Assembly: GCA_963556145.1 (NCBI GenBank) | Contig: OY744468.1 | Coordinates: 4,960,001-5,024,000 of the forward strand | Source: Hygrocybe punicea | Lineage: Eukaryota; Basidiomycota; Agaricomycetes; Agaricales; Hygrophoraceae | Reading direction: 5' to 3' | DNA: 64,000 nucleotides | In this document: positions 10,819-21,624 of the stretch, piece after piece | Layout: the number at the start of each line of letters is the position of its first letter | Position numbering within the stretch: the stretch's first letter is position 1 | The notes under the pieces: model-generated | The model's input: only the letters and a program-made list of their open reading frames with translations | Database searches by the model: none | Told to the model about the DNA's origin: nothing | Position numbers and translations under genes: made by a program

Positions 10819-13138
10819 TCATGTCAAGAACGCCATCTCGCTCAACCTCTTGCTCTCCTCGTCCTCAACTTGGGACACATTCAGCAATATGGTCCCGCGA
10901 CTATGCATCGTCGGTGAGAGTGGCTGGCGCGCGCTGCCTGCCGAGCCAAGAGAATCATCACTCAGAGGCTGTCCATCACTCAAACTCAGGGACGACCGCC
11001 ACAACGACGTCGTACCTGCACTCGCATCGCCGTCATCATCCGGGGAGACCAACGCAGGCACTATCGGGGGCAGAGAGGGTCGGGCCGGCGCTGTATCGGT
11101 GCGAAACAAAGTCGATTTCCTCGACAAGGAACCCACCATCGAACGCAGCCCAGCCAATGGCCTCAGCCCCTGCCGCCCACCCACCACCAGCCCAGACGAC
11201 ACCCTCCCTGGCTCCGCTGAAGAAATCCTCTTCACTTTCTCTGGTCGGCTAAAAAACAATAACGACGGCTTGCGGCCGGGTTTCGTCCCAGGGTCCGTCA
11301 AGCCCCGTCGTCTCGACTGCACAGGTGCCTGCTCTGACGGCGTTGGCGGCGGCGTCAGCGTCAGTATCGTCACGACCGGTGTTTGATTCTCGTCGATTGG
11401 TTCGAGTAGCTGCCTTGGTTTATCATCATCCATCTTCGTCTTCAGGTCAACCTCTAGTTCGGGGGGGAGGACCCCGCCTTCCTCCACGGGGCTCTCCACT
11501 ATGGCTGGAATGCTACCCAACCCGGCAGTAAAATCGTCCAGGTGGAGCCGCAGCGACAACCTCGGTGGGCCCCCCCTCGCAACGACATCGGTTGTCGGAA
11601 CAGTACAGTCGTCAATGGAAGACGACGGCGTGACGATGGAGATACCAGAATCAGACTCGGAGAGCGATGGGATCGTCGGGCAGGACTTCTTCTGGGGCCA
11701 GGGAGATGAAGAGACGTGGGAAGGGGAGGATGGTGAGGCGGGAGGGGAGCGAGAGCGAGACTGTGTGCGTATATTGAGACTCGGTGTGCTGCGTGCATTT
11801 TCGACGGATAAAGGAACAGGTTGGGGGAGAGAGGGGAGAATGGCAATGGATGAGGGTACATGCGTTTCCGGATACTGTAAGTGGAGAGCTTTGGGGGTTG
11901 AGTTGCCAGGGGTCCTGCTTGGGCTTGAGCCTGAGCATTCAGAGGGGGACGGCGGGAGTGGGGTGAAATACGCAGAGTCACTCGTTTTGGGGGTACGAGA
12001 AGGGGAAGGAATAGTATCGGTCGCGACATTAAGAGGGGCTGAGGGGGAAGAGTGAATGGGTATCGGTGCCTCGAGGGACGCGGGGAAGGGAGGAAGCGGT
12101 ATATTTTCTGGGGATGGTTCTTTTACTGGACTTTCCACTTGATCAGTTGGTGCGGCGGGTGCAGGGGGAACTCGATTAACCGGCTGTAGTTCCGACGTTG
12201 GAAGTGCTAGAGGTTCTACTTCGACGAAGTGTGTGATTTCATCAGTGGAAGAAGACTCTGCCAGCGGGGCAAGTTCGCCGTACTTGAAGTTCCGTAATTG
12301 GTCCTCGGGGATATATTCCGAGGCCGTGCGGTCGTTCTTCGCCTTCCAGTCTTGCTTGATCTTGTTAGCGGGAGTGTCGCCGTCACTCTCGACCTGGTGG
12401 TCAGGGGGGACAAGTGGGGGAAGTTGGCTGTCCTGGTTGCTCTCGAGCATACTGAGATCGGGTACCGGCAGAGGAGGGAGTAGCCCCCGTTCGCGGAGAG
12501 CAGCTTCGCGCTGGCCCCTGGATACGATTGAATTTGTGAGGGCCGGGGGTCGGATAGCTTGGCGAGGTGGTGTTGCTGCTGACGGGATACGAAGTTTTGT
12601 GGCGAAGCGGCGGATGAACGCGCGGGATTTGGATGATTTGAAGGTATTAGGATTGGGCGCAGTGCTGTGGGGGTGCAAGGAGGATGGCAAGATTACCGGA
12701 TGCTCAGGAAAGTGGTAAGGAAACTCACTCGTTCTCTTGATCACCGATAACGGTGTCTGGATGGACAAGGCCAGGTTTTTGTAAAGGACTATACGGCAGG
12801 GCACGTTATAGGACGATGAATTGGATGAATTAGGTGAGGGAGACAAACCTAAGGGGGGATTCAGGGCTTTCATTAATATTGAGGAGAGCGGAGTCGGACA
12901 TGGTGAGGATTGTTGGTTTTACTCCGCGACTGACTGTTGTAGAATTGCGGACTGGGGGACCGGTCACACGACTCGGAGCGCGAGTCCCAATGAGGCTAGT
13001 TGTGCCCGGGGGTTGGATTGGGGTTGTTGCAGGGAGAATAATTGGTTGAGAGGAGTTGGAGGAATGGTTACTGCCGTCAGGAGAAGGGGGAATCATTGCC
13101 CGGAGCTGTGAGCGAGATTGTTCGAGGGTTAATGACAT
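10819..13138 (-). CDS. Disordered Ser/Pro-rich protein, not recognised
   Basis: I read three exons: 13138-12849, 12788-12729 and 12664-10819. The introns of 60 and 64 nt have good borders (G|GTTTGT..TATAG and GA|GTGAGT..CCACAG), giving 731 residues. A start at ATG 12871-12873 would give 684 residues by reading through both introns; I prefer the spliced form because exon phases fit and the 60 nt exon reads QKPGLVHPDTVIGDQEN instead of intron-like sequence. The protein is rich in Ser, Pro, Thr and acidic residues, with a basic patch KSSKSRAFIRRFATKLRIP near residue 130 and SRGQREAALRERGLLPP after it, and ends DEESKRLSEMAFLT. No enzyme motif, membrane segment or signal peptide is visible. A regulatory or scaffold role would be a guess. 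Confidence 0.7.
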
Positions 13139-15346
13139 AGAGGAGAACGATCACGAGAACATGCGCGCTAGCGAGTATTAGTCGTGTGCCTTGTAAATGT
13201 GGGGTTGGAGATCAGACAATTGTCAAGGTACGGTGTCGGGGAGTGGGGGAGAGATGTTTGACGGGGACCGTGGTCGCTGTTGCGGAAGGGGAAGAGGGGG
13301 TGTATGAGGAGGTGGTGACATGGTTATATGCGCAAAGTGGAGAAGAACCGTGACCGGGGAGAAGATGACCCAGAGCCCGACAGATTGGCCAAGGCACTTC
13401 GGCGATAGATCACATTATTACCGATCAGGAAATCAGGTGATCTCTTGCTTCAAACGGATCTTCGTTGTGACCAGTTACTACTACCGTACTAGTATAGTTC
13501 CCAGCTAGCAAATTATTATTATCAATAAACCCCATGGCCACACGTCTGCAAACGCCACTAGTTGCGGTTGCGACACATAAATATTGATGGATATCATGAT
13601 GCGAACCAATGTGCCCGTACTACATCCGGATGCAATTCTTCCTCCCATTATAATTAGCATTCCTTCGCAGAAGACACCTAATACAGGTGGTCGCTGTCCA
13701 TGTGAGGACAACTCAAATTCAAATGCTTCAAAATATTCCGTGGAGCCATAACTTGCATATGATACACAACGCTGCAAACCCTGTTTTCTGCAACCATTGT
13801 ACAAAGGTTCCCTGATGGCAGTGTGCTTCGCACAGTCGAAGCATCGAAGCGACAAAACAAGCACATGAAACGACAGACAGAACTCGAGGATGCATATGAG
13901 GATGGCATGTGACGGCTAATTCTGACGTTGCAGGAAATTTGACCCACGACGCCCGCGCTTGCTTGATTTCTCGGTTATCTGAAGTTCGTTGAAGCACCGA
14001 CTGTCAGACCTCAGGCCTTAGACCTCAGCGCTCACCAACCCCACCAATGTAGTAAACCTCACCCCCGCCGTGCCCGCGCGGAGCCCACCCCGTCGTCTAC
14101 AGCTACGTATAGCCTATCACATCAAGAACGGTTCTGTTGCTCTTCAGCGGGCTTCCGGCTTCCGGCTTCCACGCCGTATAAGGCGATAATATGTATCGAA
14201 CAACGTCCTACTCCGGAGCTAACCTTCCAAGCGCGGGCATACGCGCGTTTCCACTGGCGAATCACGCCGCCTTCGAAAATGTGATATGTTTTGGTTGCGT
14301 CGTTACATGGGGATCATATACATTGTAGGCCACGTCAGACGGTCAAAGGCCCGGGTGGATCGAGAAACTTGGTTGGTGGTTCGGTGTGAAAAAAAAGTGG
14401 CTTCAGTTTGGAGTCGTGGAAATGCCAACGACTGGGTCGAGACTAGGCATCTGGCAAGTAGCCATGGCGAACACGACAATCGGAATTGGTGTGAACCCCT
14501 AGTTGAGGTAAGTACTACTAGCGACTTCTCCGACTCCTTGCTTACCGACAGATTTCCCCCTACCATCACATTCGTGTGTGCGAAAACGTAGAGGTCTGCC
14601 ATATGCGTCGAATCCGACGCCCAGCGAGCGCCTACATGCGTCTCTGCACCAGTCATTCCATGGTCTGTGACCTTCTGGTGCGTTTATTGTAATTACTTCT
14701 GTATTAGCTTCAGATTAAGCAAAACCCAACATGTCACGCACAGACAGAATCTTTTACAACGTTCTCGATTCACTCTCGCGCATTGGTGCAATGTTCTTCC
14801 GGGTAAGTATACACCCTCCCCATATGCGACCATCATTCAAACAACCGTACTTCCTGATTCGGGGTGCCCACAAACGTTACGTCGCTGTCGCTGCACAATA
14901 TTAAATCCCCTTCTAAACACACATTGATTTCATCTCTGGCTTTGTATATTCTCTCCTATCACATCCTTCCCGAGCCGTCAAATATAAATGAAAATCGGAA
15001 TTGCCGCCGGGTTCGGCTTTGGGTGTTCAACCGAGGCATAGGAAAATCTCCAAGATCGAACAACCGTTCTGGACGTCATTGGTCCACGCAGTTGAGCCCA
15101 AGGTAGATGACGGCACTGAGCACCCGCTGCCAGTCTGCTCATGCCATTTTACCTTGGCCACTGCCGTGTCGTGTTCACGATAAGGGGTCGAATTTTTCTG
15201 TTGACTGAGATTCTGCGTAGGCTCGCAACCATCCGCCTGGGCAGTATAGGTATCCACCTTAATAACAATGACCTTCGAATATATACAAGATACAGTTTGA
15301 CGGAACTACTACCAGTCGTTGAAAAAAAAAAAAAAAAACCAATTTA
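13139..15346. other. About 2.2 kb without a recognised gene
   Basis: Frames on both strands (for example 14286-14591 and 14303-14656, overlapping on opposite strands) show no family and no consistent exon pattern. It contains a tandem GGCTTCC repeat (about 14150-14170) and a run of 17 A at about 15320-15337. The part next to 13138 should hold the promoter of the disordered-protein gene. Confidence 0.45.
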
Positions 15347-16127
15347 TCAGTCTGCCTTCAGTGCCCCCAAGATCACTTCTGCCTGCTCCTTCTGTGATGA
15401 ATAAGAATCGGAAGCTGCACACTGTGCCAACATGAGTGCTGTCCTGCCCTCAGCGTCCTTCACGCACCATATGTAAGACGACCCGGACAAAAAAAAAAAA
15501 TCTCGTCGCAACACAGCCAAGTGCAGAGGTATTTGTCCCCTGCATGATTTTGAGCATCCACGTTTGCACCATGTTTTATCAAATCTCAGCACATTCGGAT
15601 TGCAATCTTGAATTAGGTTTGCCAGAGGGTGCAAGTGCAAGGTGCAAGGGAGTATCATCGCAATCACGCCGAGGGTGCAATCCTTTATCACGGAAGTTTA
15701 CATCTGCTCCACCTTCACACAGAGGGCCCTGACCACAGTCGGAACAGTGTCCCATTTATCATATCGCTTGGTATCACCACCAGTGTGGGTGAAGGCACAG
15801 GACAGGACACTCTGGTTGACATGATTGGGCCGACTTGTGTCCGCACCATCATTGAGGAGAAGCGTCAATATTGCTGCTGTGGAAGGCGCATAGACATGAT
15901 GGCTGCGGAAATGCCGGATGGCAGCGAACAAAGCACTCTGGTCGGGACCATTGACATTGGCGCCTGCATCAATTAGCGCCTGGACCGCCCAAAAACATTT
16001 GTTCGAAGCGGCCTTTGCCAGAGGTGTCATGAGAATGTTGATGAAGTGAATTATTAGGCCTTCAAATCAGCGGTCAGGGTCTATGTTGAACAGCCGGCAA
16101 AAGCCCGGCAATACCCTCTGAGTTTGA
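15347..16127 (-). pseudogene. Ankyrin-repeat gene relic
   Basis: Ankyrin repeats read right to left. 16030-15700 has TPLAKAASNKCFWAVQALID followed by AGANVNG, and AAILTLLLNDGADTSRPNHV. About 15700-15600 holds GGADVNFRDKG and DDTPLHLAL in one frame, then HGANVDAQNHAG and PLHLAVL in others. 15460-15347 has DAEGRTALMLAQCA and closes at VILGALKAD. At least two frameshifts separate the repeats, and the frame upstream of 16030 is interrupted by a TGA. Ankyrin proteins are binding scaffolds, so no reaction can be assigned. A roughly 90 bp part (16040-16127) recurs inverted at 29485-29580. Confidence 0.72.
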
Positions 16128-16450
16128 ATGTAATAGGACGTAGAATACGACTTGTTGTATTGACATTTTATCACCAACTTGCATGGCTCGAGTATGACAA
16201 AATGCCTCAGCTCCCAAATTCACATCCTCCACGTCCTCCTCAACTTCGTGTTACAAAACGGCAAATTATGCTTGATTCACTGAGAGGGTGCACTGCGGTA
16301 ATGTGAACGGAATCAAATACCAACTCTACCACAGTGCTGTATGAATTCTGAGGGGTTCAATCTCAATCCAAAAGGTTAATAAAAATACTCAGAGGTGCTC
16401 TGGATAGCTGTGATTATGTTTCCGATGTGCGCAATATGCACGATGTGCGC
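16128..16450. other. No gene; left flank of the Ty3 element
   Basis: A minus-strand frame continuing toward the ankyrin relic (about 16310-16128) looks weakly protein-like but matches no family. The Ty3 LTR starts at 16451. Confidence 0.35.
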
Positions 16451-17204
16451 TGATACATACTCACCCACGCTGACCACCGAATTGACAAATCAAACAGGTT
16501 CTAGCTATCCTTCAAAATGAGCCTGACATGTTGCGACTTCGTGATGGCTTGCGACCACTCGTGCGACCTCTCGATCATATCGCGAACATCTCCGAAAAAG
16601 TTGTGGACCAAGAAAGAAAACCTTCAAATTGGATTGAGCCCCGGACTCTCGCATAATCGATCGCATTTCATATAGCAGTGCCCCGTTTCAGCTTAGATAG
16701 ACTAACCCATTTAGAACACTTATTCCCTTTCTTCCACCAGACTCCTTTGTTCATCCTTTGTTACAAGATCACCTTCATCCTCTTTTCAGCACCATTTTTG
16801 GCTATGTTTTCATGTGATTCATACATATTCCTTTCTTTCGACCCCTATTAGAATAAAGTTTCTTTCTCTCCACAACTTTTTACTTCGCCTCCGATCTCTG
16901 ACTGTCGACATATAAAATAGCTATATAGAATATGCTTAATGACAAGAGAGCGCACTGTTCCCCCCTTCCCACTTCATTATATCTCCCTCGAAAATCATCA
17001 CGACATTACTTTCTTTGAGCTCAACCATCGCCGACTTTAGTTCAATACCTCGACCTTCTATCGTTGTCACGACTTTAATCGCTAAGTCGCACGATCGATC
17101 GCAATCATCGCAATACTTGTAGAGGCTAAATACTTCACTTACTCGTAATCGTACCAGTCAAAGAGTGTTGTTTTGTAGTGCACAGCACCTCGACTAGCAT
17201 ATCA
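16451..17204 (+). repeat. Ty3/gypsy 5' LTR, 754 bp
   Basis: Starts TGATAC and ends ATATCA. Aligns along its whole length with 50000-50738 (CTGACCACCGAATTGACAAA against CTGACCACCAAATCGACAAA near the left end; AGAGTGTTGTT ... GTGCACAGCACCTC near the right end). Confidence 0.85.
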
Positions 17205-17207
17205 TTT

Positions 17208-17225
17208 TGGAGCCCACCGCGAGGG
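17208..17225 (+). other. Primer-binding site (tRNA complement)
   Basis: TGGAGCCCACCGCGAGGG begins 4 nt after the LTR. The same word follows the LTR of the 58286-63721 element (minus strand, ending at 62810) and, mutated to TGGAGCCCACCACAAGG, that of the old copy at 52047. The tRNA is not identified. Confidence 0.75.
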
Positions 17226-17342
17226 GGTGATTTCTCATTCTGAAAAACAGCTTCTACAGCTTCTCCCTTCTCTTCACTGTTAACATCTCTCTCATCCTCA
17301 GACTCTTCACCACTGTCACCAGTCACCGCAATATCCCCACCA

Positions 17343-18596
17343 ATGCCTGCGACCCACCGATATCGTCTCTGATCTAGGCCTCACGATTCTTCACCTATAG
17401 CTAGCCAAAGACCACCAAGTAGTCCATCGTCGCCCCCGTCCTCCACATCATTGACCGAAGATTCATCGTCGACAACGTCTACCAATTGTCGTACACTCGA
17501 TCAAGAACTTCGAACAGCTCTCTGACGTGTTGATTCCTTAGATGACATCAATTCTGATTGCAGTCTCTCATGTTTCTTTACTCGTCGCCTGCGAAATCGT
17601 TCCATTTCTACCTCATCGACAACTACATCCAACTTATCCGAAACAGCATCTACAATGGCCGCACCACCTCGTACGACTCCTATAATGCCCACTTGCGGTC
17701 ATGCAACCGCTCTGACATTTTCCCCCCTCTCAGCCGAGAAAACTTCAGTGATACTTCAATGATTTCGAACATTTATTCACCAGCTGCACGATCGACGATG
17801 ATGAAGAAAAGAAGAAATTCGCAAGACATTACCTCGACATCGACTTGTCTGACCTATGGGGAGAACTTGCAGAAAGCGGTGTAGGTCACTCATATGACGA
17901 CTTCACGAAGGCAGTCATAAAGCTCTACCCTGGTGCCGAAGATGAAAGAAAGTGGTCGATCGCTCATATGGACAAACTTATTGGCGAACAGTTGTGACTT
18001 GGCATCCGTGACTTGACAGAGCTCGGCATGTATTTCTGAAATTTCTACAACGTCACATCTTTCCTTCACAAGGAAGGTCATATCTCCAACGCCGAGATTA
18101 GTTGCGCTTTCATCAGAGGCTTCAAGAGCCATTATGGCGGTCTATCAAGCATCATTTGGAGCTCAAGTTTCCTGATCACTTCCCTGACGATCCTTACCCC
18201 CTCCTAGATATACATGCCGCTGCACAGTACATCCTTCACGGAAGTTCACCCACATTATATACTGTTGCGACCGCATTGCCGACTATTGAGAATACAAGCA
18301 TGCAGCCGACAGTAAAAACCGAGGACTTTGCGCAGATCATGGATAGGTTCGCGATGACCCTCATCAAAGCACTAGCGCACCCCAATCGTGATCAACAGCA
18401 CACCATCTGCGCAACTCCAGCTCATGCTCAAGATGGACCTCGAGCCAATAGTACCGACAAGAGCTGCAACTTTTGTGGTGAGTTAGGCCATTTCCTAAAC
18501 AACTGCCAACATGTCGAAGAATACATCGCAGATGGAAGGATGAGGCAAAATCATGAAGGACGACTCGTTCTTGGCACAGAAGCCTTCATACCCTGA
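17343..18596 (+). pseudogene. Ty3 Gag relic with CCHC knuckle
   Basis: Capsid/nucleocapsid protein of the Ty3 element. It starts ATG at 17343 (MPATHRYRL). The capsid part is recognisable at 17761-18130 (DFEHLFTSCTIDDDEEKKKF, then LWGELAESG and SYDDFTKAVIKLYPGAEDER) and at 18150-18260 (LKFPDHFPDDPYPLLDI). The zinc knuckle CNFCGELGHFLNNC is at about 18465-18506. Frames change near 17720 and 18137. Stops at 17995-17997, 18037-18039 and near 17750 are all TGA where arginine is expected. Not functional. Confidence 0.8.
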
Positions 18597-18674
18597 GGAG
18601 CAGCCGGAACGAACCTTCACGATCGCATCGACGAATGGCACCATCGCAATCCCAACCAGCGAGCCACCGCACAG

Positions 18675-20463
18675 ATGACCAGCAATGCGACGACTACTGG
18701 CCAGCTTATGTACAAAATAAATGCCCCTCCTCCGGCCACGACATTCCATTTGACATCCAAAGACCGAATCGCCGTCCTCGAGCGAGAACTTTTTGCATTA
18801 AGGAATAAAGAAGTCTTCGATGGTGTCCATATTCTGAAATGCATGAGACCCGTCCCAACCCCCGAAGAGCACCCACCAGTCGCGCCCCTGACCGAACGAT
18901 CGGCTCCTGTCGCAGAACCCGAACCACAGGCTCCCACACCAGCAAAAGAAACCGATCCTCCTGTTGATCTGTTCGCCAAAGCCCACAAACCCGCATATCT
19001 CCCTCCGCATGAGATAAACTTCGTGGCCCTGCCGACAAAGCAGTTGAAAGAAAAGGAGGCCGCGTATCGCACGAAGGCACCGGTCCAGAATTTGAAGATT
19101 GCGGATGAAGTTTATGATCGATGGATGAAGATGCCTTGCATATTGCTCACAAAAGAACTATTAGCACTTTCAGCAGAGGTCAGGCAAAAGACGCACGAAG
19201 AGATAATGCCCAAACGAGTGACGACTTCTAATGCTCGCGACACAAATGTTGCAGCTATAAACGAAGAGGACCCGTTACTGTTCTGCAATGATTTTCTTTT
19301 TGATGACCTCTATCCTCGATCTGAACTGATCATCATAAGCGACCCGTACAAAACATACCTCAACAGTCGTCGACCAGGAGATACAGATGAGTTTTGCATA
19401 GTCACGAAAGAGTCGCACGCACTTCGCTCCATCTACATGACTGTCAATGACCAAGAAAAAGTCGAGAGCATTGTCGACCCGGGATCGCAGATCATCGCAA
19501 TGTCAGAAACCATCTGCCACGATCTTGGTCTAGCATATGACCCTATGATAAGGCCCAATATGCAGTCCACAAATGGTGAAATCGACCAGTCATTGGGACT
19601 CTCAAGAAATGTACCGTGTCGTGTCGGGAACATAACGCTGTATCTCCAGATGCATGTCATCCGGTCACCCGCCTATGACATTCTGCTCGGACGGCCCTTC
19701 GACGTCTTAACTGAGAGCATCGTCAAGAACTACGTGAACAAGGACCAAACGATCACGATATGCGACCCGAACTCTCGACAACGTGCAATGATTCCCACTG
19801 TCACGAGAGGTCTGCCACATCATCCCTGCTTATGAGGCAGAACCAAAAGGATTTTCGCAATTTGAGGAACTGATCATGGATCAGAGAGAAGCTGCGTGCA
19901 TTGTTTCATATGACCCCAGTACTGCTTCAGTTTCTATAGATGCGTATACCTGTGTACCACCCCCCCATGCCAACTTGAGGTCTCCTTCGTCTAGATTAGC
20001 CCATGTTTATATCTCAGCCTGCGACTTTCCTGTAGTCGCATCTCAATGTCATTCCAAAGCAGTTTCCCACTATACAAACCAGTCCGATACCGCTTTGCAG
20101 AAGAAGTTTTCCATCGCCGACTTTGTGTCAATATTTCTATCCACAAAAAAGAAATACAAGCCCGTCGCGAAAAAGATTAGACCAGTTTTAGCGGTACTTC
20201 CAAATAAGTTTTGAATTCATCGATGAATAGAAGGTGACCCACTAGCGAAGTTGCTACACCTTAGCCTGAATCCCCTGCCCTTTATACCGACAGGTCGCTA
20301 TACGATAGAATGATGCGATGCTCTCGATAAAGTGCATTCCGATAGTTTCCTTTGGCCATCCGAACACGATTTGATGCATAACTTTATGTGTAAACAAAAC
20401 GAAGGCTTCACATGGAACGATTTAGAATGAGGACGTTTCTGTACCGATTTCTTTCCGCCAGTC
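18675..20463 (+). pseudogene. Ty3 protease and linker relic
   Basis: The open stretch 18675-19835 holds an aspartic-protease-like segment, VESIVDPGSQIIAMSE (about 19459-19506; DPG where retropepsins have DSG or DTG). ILLGRPF at 19681-19700 matches the second conserved piece of the fold. The frame shifts near 19820 and continues 19876-20214, then toward RT, with TGA at 20428-20430 where arginine is expected. Coding is cut at 20463 by the inserted element and resumes at 21633 in register with the target site, so the insertion split a once continuous pol frame. Confidence 0.75.
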
Positions 20464-21624
20464 TAGGGCACAGCACGGGTACGGGTTTACCCACGGTTAT
20501 TCCAAAACGGGTAATTCAGGTTCGGGTATGGTATTTCGGTTTGCACACCGTGTCAAAACCGTACCCGTTATCCGCGGGTGACGGGTTTTCACAGGTCTGT
20601 CAACCAAGCCCCCCAGGTGGGTTTTTTCTTTCCTATGGTGGGTTTTTTCTTTCCTATTTACTTTATTTTCAATATTAATTTCTTTACTTTAGCTAATCTA
20701 CAACTGTGACAAGCGCAAACAACAACAACAAGAAACCGGCAACGACAACCACGGTCGTTTTCAACAATGACACGGCAACAGGTGTGGGTGCCAGGGCACC
20801 CCAGGTAAGCATCCTATTCATTTATTCATTTATTCTACTAACTACTAAAACACTTTTAGGTTTTTTTCTCGCACCCTCGCGCCAAACGAACGCGAACACG
20901 GCAACAGCAACAAGCAGATGGGACGCAGCCGAGAACGGGGACAACCCAGGCCGACCATGACAGCAAGAACGAGGATGATGGGAATGACGACGACGGGGTA
21001 AATGAAGACAAGAACGACGACGACGGGGTAAATGAAGACAAGAACGACAACGATGGGGTAAACGAAGACAAGAACGACGACGATGAGAACGGGAGGACGA
21101 CGACAAAGCGGGAACGGCAACTACAACAACGGGAAGACGACAACGGGGGAACGGGACAACAAGGACAACAGAGACCGGGACAAGAAGGACGACGGCAACG
21201 GGGACAACGACGGCAATGGGGATGACGACGATGGCGACGATGAGGACCGCGAGCACGGGAACGGGGACGGGGGCAATGGACGACGGACGACGGAAACGAG
21301 GCGGACGCCCATGGGCCGTCCCCAGTGCCATACAACCTCGTGAAAACACGGAGCGCGTCAATTGACGTGCCCCCATTGTTCACGAGGTAGTGAGCACATG
21401 CGGACGCCCATGGAACCTCCCCAGCCCCATCCAACCTCGTGAAAACAAACGGAGCACGTCGATTGACGCGTCCCCGTTGTTCGCGAGGTACTTAGGGTGG
21501 GTTGTGGTGGGTACCCGCCGATAGCGGGTACGGTGTGTACCCGTCATCAGCGCGGGTACGGGTAACGCGGGTACGGGTCCAGTGTCAGGAATCCTGACCT
21601 GCGGTATACCCGTGCCGTGCCTTA
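20464..21624 (+). mobile_element. Non-autonomous hAT-type element, 1161 bp, with tandem dyad modules
   Basis: Starts TAGGGCACAGCACGGGTA and ends TACCCGTGCCGTGCCTTA, imperfect inverted repeats fitting YARNG. Target duplication is CGCCAGTC (20456-20463) and TGCCAGTC (21625-21632), differing by one C/T at a CpG. Inside, in order: an ACCCG-rich left end; a GT..AG intron-like segment (GTAAGCATCC at 20812 to CACTTTTAG at 20860); a low-complexity frame with three tandem 30 bp units encoding DDDGVNEDKN (about 20984-21080); a GACAAC-rich stretch; two dyad modules (21335-21388, 21434-21489); and an ACCCG-rich right end. No transposase. Confidence 0.85.

Noticed and set aside
11501..12718. Long plus-strand frames opposite the disordered-protein gene (11501-12055, 12233-12718)
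   Set aside because: Shadows of the Ser/Pro-rich minus-strand frame; no family, no intron borders.
12871..12873. ATG giving the uninterrupted 684-codon frame
   Set aside because: It reads through two segments with good intron borders; the spliced model from 13138 keeps all phases and gives a more protein-like N-terminus.
14286..14656. Overlapping frames on both strands as a small gene
   Set aside because: No family, signal peptide or splice pattern on either strand.
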